Origin: Trissonchulus latispiculum
Lineage: Eukaryota > Nematoda > Enoplea > Enoplida > Ironidae
Length of the DNA stretch: 64,000 nucleotides
Direction of reading: 5' to 3'
Assembly (NCBI GenBank): GCA_030248195.1
Contig: JASAND010008444.1
Coordinates: 1-64,000 of the forward strand
The first letter of the stretch is position 1. Every line of letters starts with the position of its first letter. The notes beneath the pieces were generated by a model. That model saw only the letters and a list, made by a program, of their open reading frames with translations, was not told the origin of the DNA and ran no database searches. The translations under genes were made by a program, and so were the position numbers. This document shows positions 43,465 through 53,262 of the stretch, one piece after another.

Positions 43465-43622
43465 CTACCGTAAATTCATCAAGTGATTTGAACTATGGAC
43501 GAATGAAGGAAGAGGCCGAAGATGTGGAGCCGACGCGGCCCCAATAATGGAATAATGACCTCCGTGACAGTGACCACAGAAACTTGGGACCAGGGCTGCG
43601 CTCTGAAGACGTTCTATCAAAT
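43465..43622 (-). CDS. DMRT gene, terminal coding exon
   Basis: Acceptor TTCTTGTTTCAG at 43623-43634. Reading DLIERLQSAALVPSFCGHCH..., then ...SNHLMNLR and a stop at 43465-43467. Phase 1 from the previous exon makes the first codon GAT. It is C- and H-rich near the start (FCGHCHGGHY) but not a recognised zinc motif. Confidence 0.6.
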
Positions 43623-46522
43623 CTGAAACAAGAAAACTACACGAATAAATACTTTCTGAACACGTGAGATTAGCTATGGGAAGTAGGTCAACTATAGATA
43701 ACTGCTCGACCGTGGGATTTGTAGTATTGTAGCTTTTTGACATGGTTTTGAAATGACCCTAGGCGTGCTGGGACATAAATCAGCCAATAGGCAGGACTTC
43801 TAAACTCAAATCTAATTTGCAACCTCATCCACTTCTCATGATGTGACAACTAAATAATAATAACTAATAATTGGTTCCTTGATTTTTTTATTTTTATTTT
43901 ACTAATTTGTTGATTTCTTTTGCGGTCTTGGTTTTTAGCTCGGACTCATTTAGCCATAACTTAAGACCTGCCCGTATAGTGCTGCTCTCCGCAGTCCTTC
44001 GCAAACGGTACGCACAGTCTTGTTGAAATTAATGTACATATGCAGGTAAGATATGAAATTGTCACTGCAGCATCTGATACCAGCCAAATTAGCCTACCTA
44101 GGGACTGTGTTGTGGTGATTGGCGGAGCGATTGGCAATTTAAGGCTTTGAGAAGGCGGATCCACATCCATGACGGGAAGTGAGGGGACCGGGACTGTGGG
44201 GGGACCTTGAGGGCAGCAGCTTGGAAGGGGTGCGCCCAGGGTCACGGAGGGGGCAATTGGGAGAGTAGGTCCAAGAAATGGCTGAAAACCCGTAAGTGTG
44301 TGCGGTGGCCGGTAGGGTATTGGACAGCGAAGTTGTCCACCAGCGGATACCATACTCTCCAATAGTTTTTCGTCCTCCTTTAGGACAGAGCTGAAACTTA
44401 AGGAACTGCTGCTCATCGGAGAGTAGAGTTTCTCGATCGGCGAATTCTGTCCGGACTGACCCTCGGAATCTCTGGCCTGCTGAGTTCGTCTCAGTTTAAC
44501 CTGAAATTGGCAAATTAATAAATCAATACAGGGAGGATTAGCTTGACTTTGGAGAGCGAATCGCTGAGAAATCGCGAAATCCCAACGTGGAAGGTTGAAA
44601 TTAATATTAAATAACGTTGATGTCAATCAGCGATTCAGTTGAACTCCAAAATGTTGAAATTTGCGCTATAAACTAGTATCGCTGTCAGGAGGCTGCAGAG
44701 TGGTTCGCCTTCTCGACCGTAAATCAGACAACTTGGGTTTGATCCTGGTTCGGTTCGATCACGGCGCACGTTTCGACACAAAAATTGGCAAAAATTGATT
44801 TCCTTTTTGGCAAAGTATCTTGCAAAGCTTACTCATAACCATAACATTTACCTTAAACCTTAAACCATCCAGTGTGAACGTTTTAGCATAAACAAACAAG
44901 TTTAACCGTAGACCTCAAACTACGCCTTCTGCAGTGTGAACCGGGCTTAAATCAACTTTTCTCTTGAGGTTCTAGTGGTACTTAATTTCGAATGCAACAT
45001 GTTTATATCGCCGGAGGTGGTATATTTGTAATGGGTTGACCCATCTGAATTCCTAAATTGTTGGGCGCGGAGGACTTCCGGTCTATCTTCAACTCATGCC
45101 CTAGTACTGAGGCTTTTTTGCCCAAAAGTTTCTTCACAGCAGCACAATAAAGCTCCACGAAAAACAGACGAAAAGTGAGCACACGAATTTTAAGCACTAC
45201 GGCGGTGGCATCATTCCCCTTTTAAGGGATTGCCTGTTCATGGTGCAACTTTAACAGCAAATTTATGCAAACTTCGATCAAGACATCTTAACCATGCATT
45301 AACATAGGGTCGGGTCCTGGAGGGGGCTTGTCCCCAGAAAATTTTGAGGGGGCCCTCAAAAATAAATTAGCGAAATTTTTCGAAAAATTAATGCTAATTT
45401 TATTAAAATTTGCAACAAAATCTTCAATTTTTAGAAAAAACTTAAAAATTTTGGTCGATTTTTTGAAATTATAGTGTAAAAACTAATTTTTTCCAGCCAT
45501 TTTTGCCTACCCCGTGGTTTTTTCTTTACTCCTTGTCCCCGCCCGAGGTAGGGTTTGTACCTTGTCCAGGTTGGGGGGGGGGGGCTTGGATCCCACAGAC
45601 CCCTGCCCCCGCGTTAACCTGTGATCTAAACTAACTTTTCCCATACTGAAGGGAACATTACTTGTTCAGCCATGACTTTGCGCCTCTCTGCCACCAATTT
45701 GCAGGTGTCACAATTACAGTTCTCAAATTCACAGGCTTTCTTGTGTCCCTTGAGTTTGAACGTTTTCCCGTGGAGTTTGCACTTGGCACAGGTGGGCTGA
45801 CGCTCCCGGGGTCCTGATGTGGTCTGATTTGTATCTAAAATGCACTAATCGATGTAATAGTCATTAGTCAAGTTAATTGCAATATTTGTAAACAATAATT
45901 AATTAGACAGTATGAATATGTACCGGTGCAAACATTCTAGTAGAAACATAGTTAAGCCGCGGGAAGAAACATACTTATTAAATTTGGAAGTTTGTGGCAT
46001 CTGTTACAGTACCCGTAGTAAGAGCAAGAATCAGACTCATATTTTTATCTTATCTAGTCTACTTTCTACTTTATTCTAAAAGGTCATTTCGAGCGCGAGT
46101 TATGTAAATAAAAGAGTATATATAGAGTTAAAAAATTAGCACACGATCCAAAATGAACAGCTTAACTCCTCCAGCCGGTCGTACATGCGAAGGAACTTGA
46201 GCTAATTTTAACTAGTTTAACTCGATAAGTACCCTAAGTACCCTAAGTACCCTAAGTCCGCAGCTAATCCGCAGCTGCATCTGGTACTAATCTATACTCA
46301 TGAATAAACCAACCTCCGTCCCCGACAACATCCACTTCAGTATTGGTATCCTGCTTTTTGGTGATCTCTTGATTGCAGATCCTCCGCTTATCCACCAAAG
46401 CGCATCCAAGCGTGCAAATAAGAGCATGGTCCCCGCGAAACTCGCATTTATGATTTTTTCGATGTCTACGATATCCGTGATTAAGGCATCGCTGGCAATA
46501 ATAATTTTCGCGCTTGGAGCGC
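43465..46522 (-). CDS. DMRT-family transcription factor with two DM modules (5' end missing)
   Basis: Four minus-strand exons join with matching phases: 46522-46314 (divergent DM module), 45834-45662 (classic DM module), 44500-44098 and 43622-43465 (stop). Junctions use GT-AG: donors GTTGGT, GTAATG, GTAGGC; acceptors TTTTAG, ATTTCAG, GTTTCAG. DM proteins are nuclear factors that bind DNA through the minor groove with intertwined zinc sites and an alpha-helical tail, typically controlling sexual differentiation or neural development. The join AEQ/VKLRRTQQ rebuilds the usual MAxQVALRR tail exactly across an intron. Downstream is a Ser/Pro-rich region without a recognised DMA domain. The first exon starts in mid-codon, so the start codon lies further upstream. 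Two DM modules in one protein is a mab-3-like architecture. The first junction (46314 to 45834) is the least certain. Confidence 0.75.
44098..44500 (-). CDS. DMRT gene, Ser/Pro-rich exon
   Basis: 403 nt. Starts VKLRRTQQARDSEGQSGQNS, the end of the DM recognition helix followed by a low-complexity region with SSSSLSFSSV, an acidic KEDEKLLESM, and proline-rich stretches (PTVPVPSLPVMDVDPPSQ). Donor CTAG/GTAGGC. Disordered linkers like this are usual after DM domains. Confidence 0.7.
44690..44762 (+). repeat. tRNA-like SINE candidate in DMRT intron
   Basis: TGCAGAGTGGTTCGCC resembles the A box of a long-variable-arm tRNA, and GGGTTTGATCC a B box; the acceptor stem does not close. It lies in the 44501-45661 intron. 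Confidence 0.35.
45026..45235 (+). mobile_element. Dispersed repeat D, short copy in DMRT intron
   Basis: Shares both ends with 28602-29340 (TTGTAATGGGTTGACCCATC; ATTCCCCTTTTAAGGG) but lacks most of the interior. Probably an internally deleted derivative. Confidence 0.55.
45305..45610 (-). repeat. G-rich repeat in DMRT intron
   Basis: Begins AGGGTCGGGTCCTGGAGG, with CCCCAGAAAATTTTGAGGGG, and ends in a G run at 45571-45583. About 45480-45570 is the reverse complement of 27188-27270. Confidence 0.5.
45662..45834 (-). CDS. DMRT gene, classic DM-domain exon
   Basis: 173 nt (2 + 57 codons). Reading: ...PRERQPTCAKCKLHGK, then ...KLKGHKKACEFENCNC, DTCKLVAERRKVMAEQ. The C-x2-C-x2-HG...GHK-x2-C...C-x-C-x2-C pattern is the full set of DM zinc ligands, followed by the RR.VMA.Q tail. 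The exon ends exactly at AEQ, and the next begins VKLRR. This is the most secure domain assignment in the window. Confidence 0.92.
46225..46258. repeat. AAGTACCCT nonamer repeat (CCCTAA-containing)
   Basis: Three tandem AAGTACCCT units give the telomere-like word CCCTAA every nine bases. It lies inside the second intron, and next to GCAGCTAATCCGCAGCTGC. Confidence 0.6.
46314..46522 (-). CDS. DMRT gene, divergent second DM-module exon
   Basis: Acceptor TGCGTTTCAG; reading RSKRENYYCQRCLNHGYRRH, RKNHKCEFRGDHALICTLGC, ALVDKRRICNQE. C-x2-C-x-NHG, HK, and C-x3-C followed by LV..RR give a clear DM signature, but the spacing in the second half differs from the classic module (C-x9-C-x3-C rather than C-x4-C-x-C-x2-C). 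The donor GGAG/GTTGGT (phase 1) is compatible with the next exon; if unused, the frame runs on to a TAG at about 46264. Confidence 0.65.
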
Positions 46523-46639
46523 CTGAAACGCAAAATACACAAAGCTTGCAAATTCGATTGCAATAGCAAAGTAGCCAACAATTCATACCTGGGTCAAGCA
46601 TAAACTTTCCAGCAGCAAAAAACAAAATTCGTTTATTCA

Positions 46640-47160
46640 AAATTATGAACTTTCTTTTTCATAGGGTCTTTCAGCGTTCTGAAATAACCGGTGCCTGAAA
46701 TGCTGGTTAGAGTATCGCTGTGGTATTCGGCAGTTTTGAAGAGAAGAACCTTTTCGAGAGAGGAATTCATGATTTCCGATTTCTTCTGCTTTGACCTGTA
46801 ACTTATTGTCAACCTTTTTTGAAGCAAAATAGTCGCGTTTACGAGCATCACAACCAAAGCAACTCATGAAAATTCTTTGTAACAGGAATAAATTTAAGTA
46901 TGGGAAATCTCTAGCATCAAAGACATGCACCACCCAATAGCCGAAAAAGTCAAGCTTCCGGCGGAAGTTGAACCAGTAACCTTTCGAGTACCGTACGGTC
47001 TCAATAGCTTTGCAGATTGAGCAAGATAGTTCCAACTTTCATAGCGATATATAATTACCTATCAATTGTTTGTTTGAGAGGATCCTTTCCCCGTGCTTAC
47101 AACTGTATTTCTCATGAAGTATCGCTGTAGTAACTCTCGCAAAGCTGAGTGTCTCACTCT
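46640..47160 (-). CDS. Unassigned minus-strand coding-like segment
   Basis: A 130-codon frame (47035-46643) reads CSICKAIETVRYSKGYWFNF, RRKLDFFGYWVVHVFDARDF, ...KKVDNKLQ. Paired cysteines, VVHVFDARDF and a KVD word faintly recall circularly permuted GTPases of the YqeH/NOA1 type, and SGTGYFRTLKDPM in a second frame could be the SA-TG-G block. No P-loop is visible and frames shift, so this is a guess. AG/GTAATT near 47056 and CAG/GTCAAAG near 46795 are possible splice sites. It lies immediately upstream of the DMRT exons and could also belong to that gene. Confidence 0.25.
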
Positions 47161-48124
47161 TCCTATGATAAACTCTTGATAATTTGGTGCATCTATAATA
47201 GCTAATATTATCAATGATGAACAAACTTACGTAGTATTTTGGTCGCTCGGTGATTTAGAGACCATGCTTATGGTCTTTGACTATTACATTATCTAAACAA
47301 AACAAAAACTGTATAGAACATTAAAGCAATCTAAAAAACAATTGGAAAAACTGTAAACGTGACCCCCCAAAACAGTGACATTATTAGAAACAGAAGAGTA
47401 AGTATATGGATTGATAGAATCCATGCTAAAAAAAGTTAGGCGTTTTGTTTGCAAAAAATGTTCTTCTAAAAAAACTAAAGTTCCAAACAAGTTTGTAGGG
47501 GCATCGTTTAAACCTGTTATATCGAATAAAATTAAAGCTTTTGTTAATTGTAGTGTTTGAGACACCTAAAATTATCGTTGTGTCTGGCGTGTTCTATTTT
47601 TTATGGCTTTCTAAATAGGACTTGTGATGTTTTAGCTGTTATTTCATATTTAATATTCACTTTAATATATACATCCATAAATTGTCTGGTTCTATGTTTA
47701 ATATCTTTCATAACAGAAACGTTCGAACTTGTATGGAGCAGACAAAAAATTCTGCTAATCAGTTAAGCGTCAACCATAAATGAATCGGAAATCTGCCTAG
47801 TAGAGGAGGTCACAGATCTTGATTTTAGGATCCGGTTTTAAGTTCGAATGGTTCCAGCAAAAACAAGTCAAACCCGGATTGAGCTTGTTGACTTGCTTTT
47901 TAGAAAAATTAGAAAACCGGAAACAGAGCCACAAAAATCGGGATTCCCCCTATTGTTCTGGACTTGGGATTGACAAAAATTGATACTATGTTTAAGGGAG
48001 ACTGGACCTTAGATTCTCAGAAAGTTGACATTTCAGCAGTAATTGCTTTGAAATGGATTTTGCGAAAAAGGGATTTTTACTCTTTATATTTAACTGCATA
48101 ATCTAATCTCTATTGCTGATAATC
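47161..48124. other. AT-rich spacer, no gene seen
   Basis: Short frames on both strands (47293-47565 minus, 47557-47766 plus) have no domain and lack splice context. Confidence 0.35.
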
Positions 48125-48125
48125 T

Positions 48126-48162
<37 letters not shown>
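48125..48162. repeat. (AT)n microsatellite
   Basis: An uninterrupted AT dinucleotide run, about 17-18 units. Confidence 0.95.
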
Positions 48163-49040
48163 ATTGATGGTCTTGCATCGGTTAATATTTGTCGTTTTGT
48201 CGTTGTCTAATACTTAACATCATTAGCAAATAGTGCATATCTGATACTATTGGTTAACTCAAAGAAGTATGAAACTTAGTTTATTACCAAATTTAAGACG
48301 GTTTCGCAGTCGGCAGAGTTTCTACATGCAACTATGCAATTCTGTAATATTAGAACAGGACTAAACTACAACAGTACCGGTACTAGTAGCAGCTAACTGT
48401 AGACTACTACATCCCAATTTCTAGAATTTTTAAGCCAATAACAAGAGTTTATAAATGGGATAAAATATTGAAGTTACTAAAATCCTGCAGGGCAATTTTG
48501 CATCCAACTCCGAAACACTGGATAACTGCGTTTATATGTGACTTTGACAAATGGAAAAGCGTACTCAAAGTTTTGTCAAAAGCTGAGGTAACAAGTGTTT
48601 TTTAACAGCGATAAAGCCTGCCTATAATTTCACCCAGATTTTTATGATTTAGTAACAATTTGATAACTTTTAAGGCCAGCCTGTGTAACCAAAACTGAAC
48701 ACCAAAAACAGTGTCGAACTGGTTCACGTTCATAGCAAGGCTTACATTACATTTAGAGAGCTGAAAATGTCGAGTGAATACTGGATAACAATGAAACTGA
48801 AAGAAATTAGTTCTGGATTTGAATGTTATTTAACCTTGAATGGTATATACCTAGTTAAGTTCTTTAGAGAGATTTTTAGTGAAGTGAAGTGTAATATCTT
48901 AACAATGGACGGAGAACCAGGAATTTACAATTTACCTATTTTTGATGTTTGATAGACATTATCGAATGATAGATCCGAGCTAGAGTTAGAAGAATAAAAA
49001 TAGAAGAAGAAAGTCATGTTCAACCGAAAGTCCGAAAAAT
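48163..49040. other. AT-rich spacer, no gene called
   Basis: A plus-strand frame at 48767-48952 (EYWITMKLKEISSGFECYLT...) has an acceptor-like ACATTTAG ahead of it and might be an exon, but no family is recognised. Confidence 0.3.
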
Positions 49041-49044
49041 TCGG

Positions 49045-49120
49045 ACGGATTCAACGGAAGTTCAACCCCCCGACTTTTTCCGCACTAGGCTAACGCTCTG
49101 CCAACTGAGCTACGGAGGCA
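49045..49120 (-). repeat. tRNA-derived sequence (SINE head or tRNA pseudogene)
   Basis: On the minus strand: TGCCTCCGTAGCTCAGTTGG, CAGAGC, a modified anticodon region, GTTGAACTTCC. The D arm GCTC-AGTTGGCA-GAGC is perfect, and TAGCTCAGTTGG is a consensus A box. The anticodon stem does not pair well, the T arm is degraded, and the 3' side does not close the GCCTCCG acceptor. Confidence 0.5.
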
Positions 49121-49946
49121 CAGTCGTGTCAAGCTTGTCGGAGTTCGTGTACCAATGCACAATGTACCCGAGTCTGTGCAAACAAAAAAGTAAAAGACGC
49201 ATCGATGACTGTACATGAAAAGAAGGCACATTTATAGATTATAAAACAGACATAATATGGGTAATGTTTTTCTACGATCATACAGATTCTTTTCTTGTCT
49301 AATTCATTCCTAATTCTTAATTCAGTTTACTCATTCATCAAACTTGCATTAGTCATGTTACAGTGTTTTGTACCATATTGAACAATGTATCAATCGATCA
49401 AAAATCAATCGGTTCCGAGCGGAAGCGAGACGAGATGTCTGATACAAAAATTGTGAGCGTGTGCTTTGGCTGGCTTCGCTAAAGAGTCAAGAAAAACTAT
49501 TTATCATTTTCGATAGCGAAAGAACTTGGTGCTAACTTGATTCGGTTGGATGAAATGAAACAAAAGGATGGCACTTGGCTGGTAACGGCTACATTGAAGA
49601 GAAATAAAACCATTTTTGGATGAGTCATTTACACATGATTAAAAATAGTAAATTAAAACTCATAGAATATTTTGTAAATTTAATACTTGCTCAGAGTCTA
49701 ATGAAAGTCTAGTTTTTTGAAAATACTACTTATTCTGTTCCAGTTGTATGTAAAATAACACAAAAACGGGTAATAAAAGCGCAAAAACACAGAAATGATG
49801 AAAAATGCCTTCTGAATAAGGTCAAAAGCTAATCCTAGTCAGCGTTTAGCTATCAGGATTGCATTGAGAAGAACTAAAATTGTTAACCGTTTCATTATTT
49901 AAAAATTAAACTTAAAATCTTATGATTGCACCAGCTAAATTTTCAG
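49121..49946. other. Spacer, no gene seen
   Basis: Contains CGGTTCCGAGCGGAAGCGAGACGAG near 49410, possibly a degenerate hexamer-array end. No exon. Confidence 0.3.
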
Positions 49947-50187
49947 GTCTTTAATGAGTTTTTTCGAAAATGATAGTTTAACCAGTCCTGATAAATTTCT
50001 TCAAATTAGCATCAACTTTTACGATTCTTTTCGTTGGCATATTGAAGCCAACAACCAGGAAAACGTTTCTAATTTTAATAGTTATAAAATATTGCTTAAT
50101 TCACTTCATAAAACGTATGGAATGGAAGATCCCTTTCTCTGGTTTCTCTACGTTAATGGTAACTCAATCAGTGTAATGAACAACTAA
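49947..50187 (+). CDS. Possible formin FH2-domain terminal exon
   Basis: Acceptor TTTTCAG at 49940-49946; reading SLMSFFENDSLTSPDKFLQI, SINFYDSFRWHIEANNQENV... and a stop at 50185-50187. The order L-x2-FF-x-E/D...F...INF..SF...EANNQE resembles the C-terminal helices of FH2 domains (YFGED...FF..F..F...A..EN). FH2 proteins nucleate actin filaments in the cytoplasm. No upstream FH2 exon with the GNYMN-type core was found, so this may be a lone remnant or a chance match. Confidence 0.3.
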
Positions 50188-52514
50188 ATTGTAAAAAATC
50201 GAGGATTTTCAACAGGAAGGCAGACGAAAAATGAGGCGTTTTCCCTCACAAGATTTTAATCTGTCCGCTTCACAAGCCATGTACATTTTCTGTTCGACTG
50301 TTTTTGACAAGAACGAATAAAATCCTACAGTTCCGCTTTGGCTTACCCATAGATAGACGCCAGTAATAAGCAAGCAGTGAAACAAAAATTTCTTCGTTAG
50401 GATCAGAATTCTATGCCTGTTTAGAGAAATGGGTCTCAATTTTTGATGGAAAAAGCTTAGATTTAAATCGGCAACATGCAAGAGGGGGTTCCTTGGTTAT
50501 GTATTAAATTGACACCTAATTTCTACAATGCTCTTATCATTTGGATACAAAAACATCGTCAGTCAAAACTACAGCCATGCCTAGGACCCGCTGTGAAGCC
50601 AATGTTTTTATCTTTAGCAAACAGCTGCTGCCAAATAGTCAAATCAGAACTTGACTGGTCTGCAAAAATAGGTGGAATGTAAAATTTCAGAGATTGTTAG
50701 ACAGAACCTAAAAAAACGAAATCCATTGCCACAATGAAAGGTTTCGCAGAATATGAGAACATTTAGGAATTTTATGCGCTTTTGTAGCTAGAACGGGCCT
50801 GTAAATTATAAGACTGCAAACGTTACGGTAGATTAAAATGTGCCGGGTACAAGTTTAGGGAGTTTTCACCCATTTTCGAGTACAAAAGGTATACTCGTAA
50901 AAGCATATTTCAAACTTGGGCAAAAAACGTTCTGTCTTCTGTTTTATTTTTGACTCATTCAAACTCATAGTCGCAGCCTAATTTGCATATTCATCTCTAT
51001 AGAAAGTCTAGAAAGAAAGTAAATTAATTCTATGAAGAGTTGTGGCATGCTGTCCACTGTTCGTCCGCAGCGTTGCAGCAGAATAGAGATGAGGACAAGC
51101 CGGACTTCTCCGGCTAGAAATTTCGCCAAGCTTGAAAATTAAAATTAGTCTGACTTTGGTAATTTCATCATATTCTAGTAAAATTTCGTACAAACAGTGT
51201 CTAGCTTTTATGGCCTAGTAAAGTGAATTTTAACGTTTTATTAATCGTTTAAGGTGTGCTAGTTCCAGCACATGACTATAAATTTTACCTAATTGTCCTA
51301 ATTAATTAGCCAATTAATTAATTAATTTTACCTAATGTTACCTACTGTGCCTTACTGTTTACCTTACTTGTAGACAATATAGTAAGGAGTGTAGTGATTA
51401 ATGCCGAAACTAATCACAGGGAAATGACAGGGATTGGTTTTACGCAGCCTTGAAAAACGGTATAATCTCATAATCTGCAAAATTCCTGAAAATTCATCCG
51501 TTAAATTTAAATCTTTTCACTTAAGTTTTGAATTGCAAAAAATTTTCAAAATTTCCAAATTGCACCCGAAGATATTAAGTAAGTCGTAGTCAATTAATTA
51601 TAGACAATAATAATTTTAATTTTAAGCTCTTAAGATTTTTATTTCTCGAATACTACAAGCAGCTACAACCTTTTTGATATCTCAAAATAAAATACTACAA
51701 AAACGCACAAACACAGAAAGGCTAGATTATACCTGGAAATTTTTTCGTGAAACCTATTAAAAATAAGAATAGCGCAATTGGAACTTAGTACGAGCTAAGA
51801 TTGCATCTAACGCTGTGGTACTAGCTAGTTTAACTATGTAGCTTTCAGATGTAGCGATCAGTATAAAACTTGTTCTTCCCTTATGAAACCAAAACTATGA
51901 CACGTATGTAGGAATGAAAAGTCAAGTCTTTCTAATTAAACATACCTTACACAAGCCGACTCAAGAACAATCTAGATAATACTGGCTTGGAAGGTATCAA
52001 AAAACTAAAGAAAATTTAAAAATTAGAATACGAAATTGAAACCTGGTAACAGACTTGAAATCTTTGACTGTTTTGTTAGAACAAGTTCGGAAATTTAAGT
52101 CAAATCGACCGCATTACAATTTGTCGTTGTTGTCGGTTAGGCTCTGAGTTTAAATTCTCCGACTCGGCTCGGCTCGGTTCGCCGAAATCCTCGTCTCTAC
52201 TGCATAACCGGCCATCGGACTATAATGAATAAGACTTACTTCTCGAGTACTGTAAACCGAGTGCAGCACAATTGTATAAGTAGACCTGTATGCACCAGAG
52301 TCAGTCATACTCTGGGCCTGCAACTAGAACCGTTTCTCTTAAGTGCAGTTTAATCTTATTCTCAGGGGAAACTTTCAGATGCAGGAACAAGGGATTACTA
52401 AAATGCTTCTTGTATCGTCTTAATCTTAGCTTAATGCTGCAGAACTATCAGTCAAAAGCATTTAGAGTTTTCATGTGCTAATCGAAGATAGGTACAGCTA
52501 AAGGGAACGGATTT
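50188..52514. other. Long AT-rich spacer, no gene seen
   Basis: TTAATTAATTAATT words near 51300-51325. CTCGGCTCGGCTCGG near 52165-52180, with CCTCGTCTCTA after it, could be a remnant of a hAT hexamer element. Frames at 50209-50481 and 50476-50682 show no motif. Confidence 0.35.
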
Positions 52515-53254
52515 GGCTTGATGACCGTAGCTGGGGCCCCAGATTAAATCTAAGTCTTAATGATTTTATTGCGCACCCTACTGTGCATTTTCCAATTTGA
52601 AGTCTAAATTAAGGTGAAATGATGGTCAACTCTAATACACAGTTCTAATACACAATAGAAATAGAGGGGGCCCCAGCAGTGAATGTATGAAGAAAAATAA
52701 TTGTAATGATGCAAATACAACTGACTTTTCATTTAAAACGAAAAGCTTGTAACTAAACTTTAAAACACAAATTAACGTAGATTGATAAACAATTATTTCT
52801 TTATCTCTAAATTGTTATAAAATTATCTTCTGTAGTGTGCCGAACTTATACCATGGAGTCAAGTCAAATTCAAAATTCAACATTTCACATTATTTCATCT
52901 TTTTTTATAACTTAATATCTTATTAATTACCGGGAACAGAAGATTTTAAAGCACCGTTGATTGAGTTCAAAGGAAATAATTTTAACTAATTTGCATTAAT
53001 TAATACCTTCAAGTTTTTCCAGTTAAAGTTTGATTTTAAAAGAAAAGCCCGTTGTATTTATAACAGTTTGTTTTCTTTATGCATTCACTGCTGGGGACCC
53101 TTCTGTTTGTACTGTGCATTAGAACTGTGTATTAGAGTTGACCACTATTTGACCTTTCTATTGGACTTTAAATTGGAAACTGCACAGCAGGGAACGTAAT
53201 AAAGACATTAAGACTTAGATTTAATCTGGGGGCCCCAGCTATGGTCATCAAGCC
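52515..53254. mobile_element. 740-bp MITE with ~180-bp TIRs and 8-bp target duplication
   Basis: GGCTTGATGACCGTAGCTGG at the left and the reverse complement of GGCTTGATGACCATAGCTGG at the right. The similarity continues about 180 bp inward (AGATTAAATCTAAGTCTTAA, GGTCAACTCTAATACACAG, CAGCAGTGAATG). ACGGATTT is duplicated exactly at 52507-52514 and 53255-53262. The 8-bp duplication fits hAT, P or related superfamilies; the terminus is not typical hAT. No transposase. Confidence 0.88.
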
Positions 53255-53262
53255 ACGGATTT

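Noticed and set aside
43961..44626. Single-exon 221-codon minus-strand gene
   Set aside because: Its centre is the DMRT exon 44098-44500; the parts before 44500 and after 44098 are intron read-through, as shown by the splice sites and phase agreement.
46300..46566. Plus-strand 88-codon frame
   Set aside because: It is the antisense of the divergent DM exon.
49045..49120. Functional tRNA gene
   Set aside because: The D arm is perfect but the anticodon stem does not pair, the T arm is degraded and the acceptor stem is not closed.
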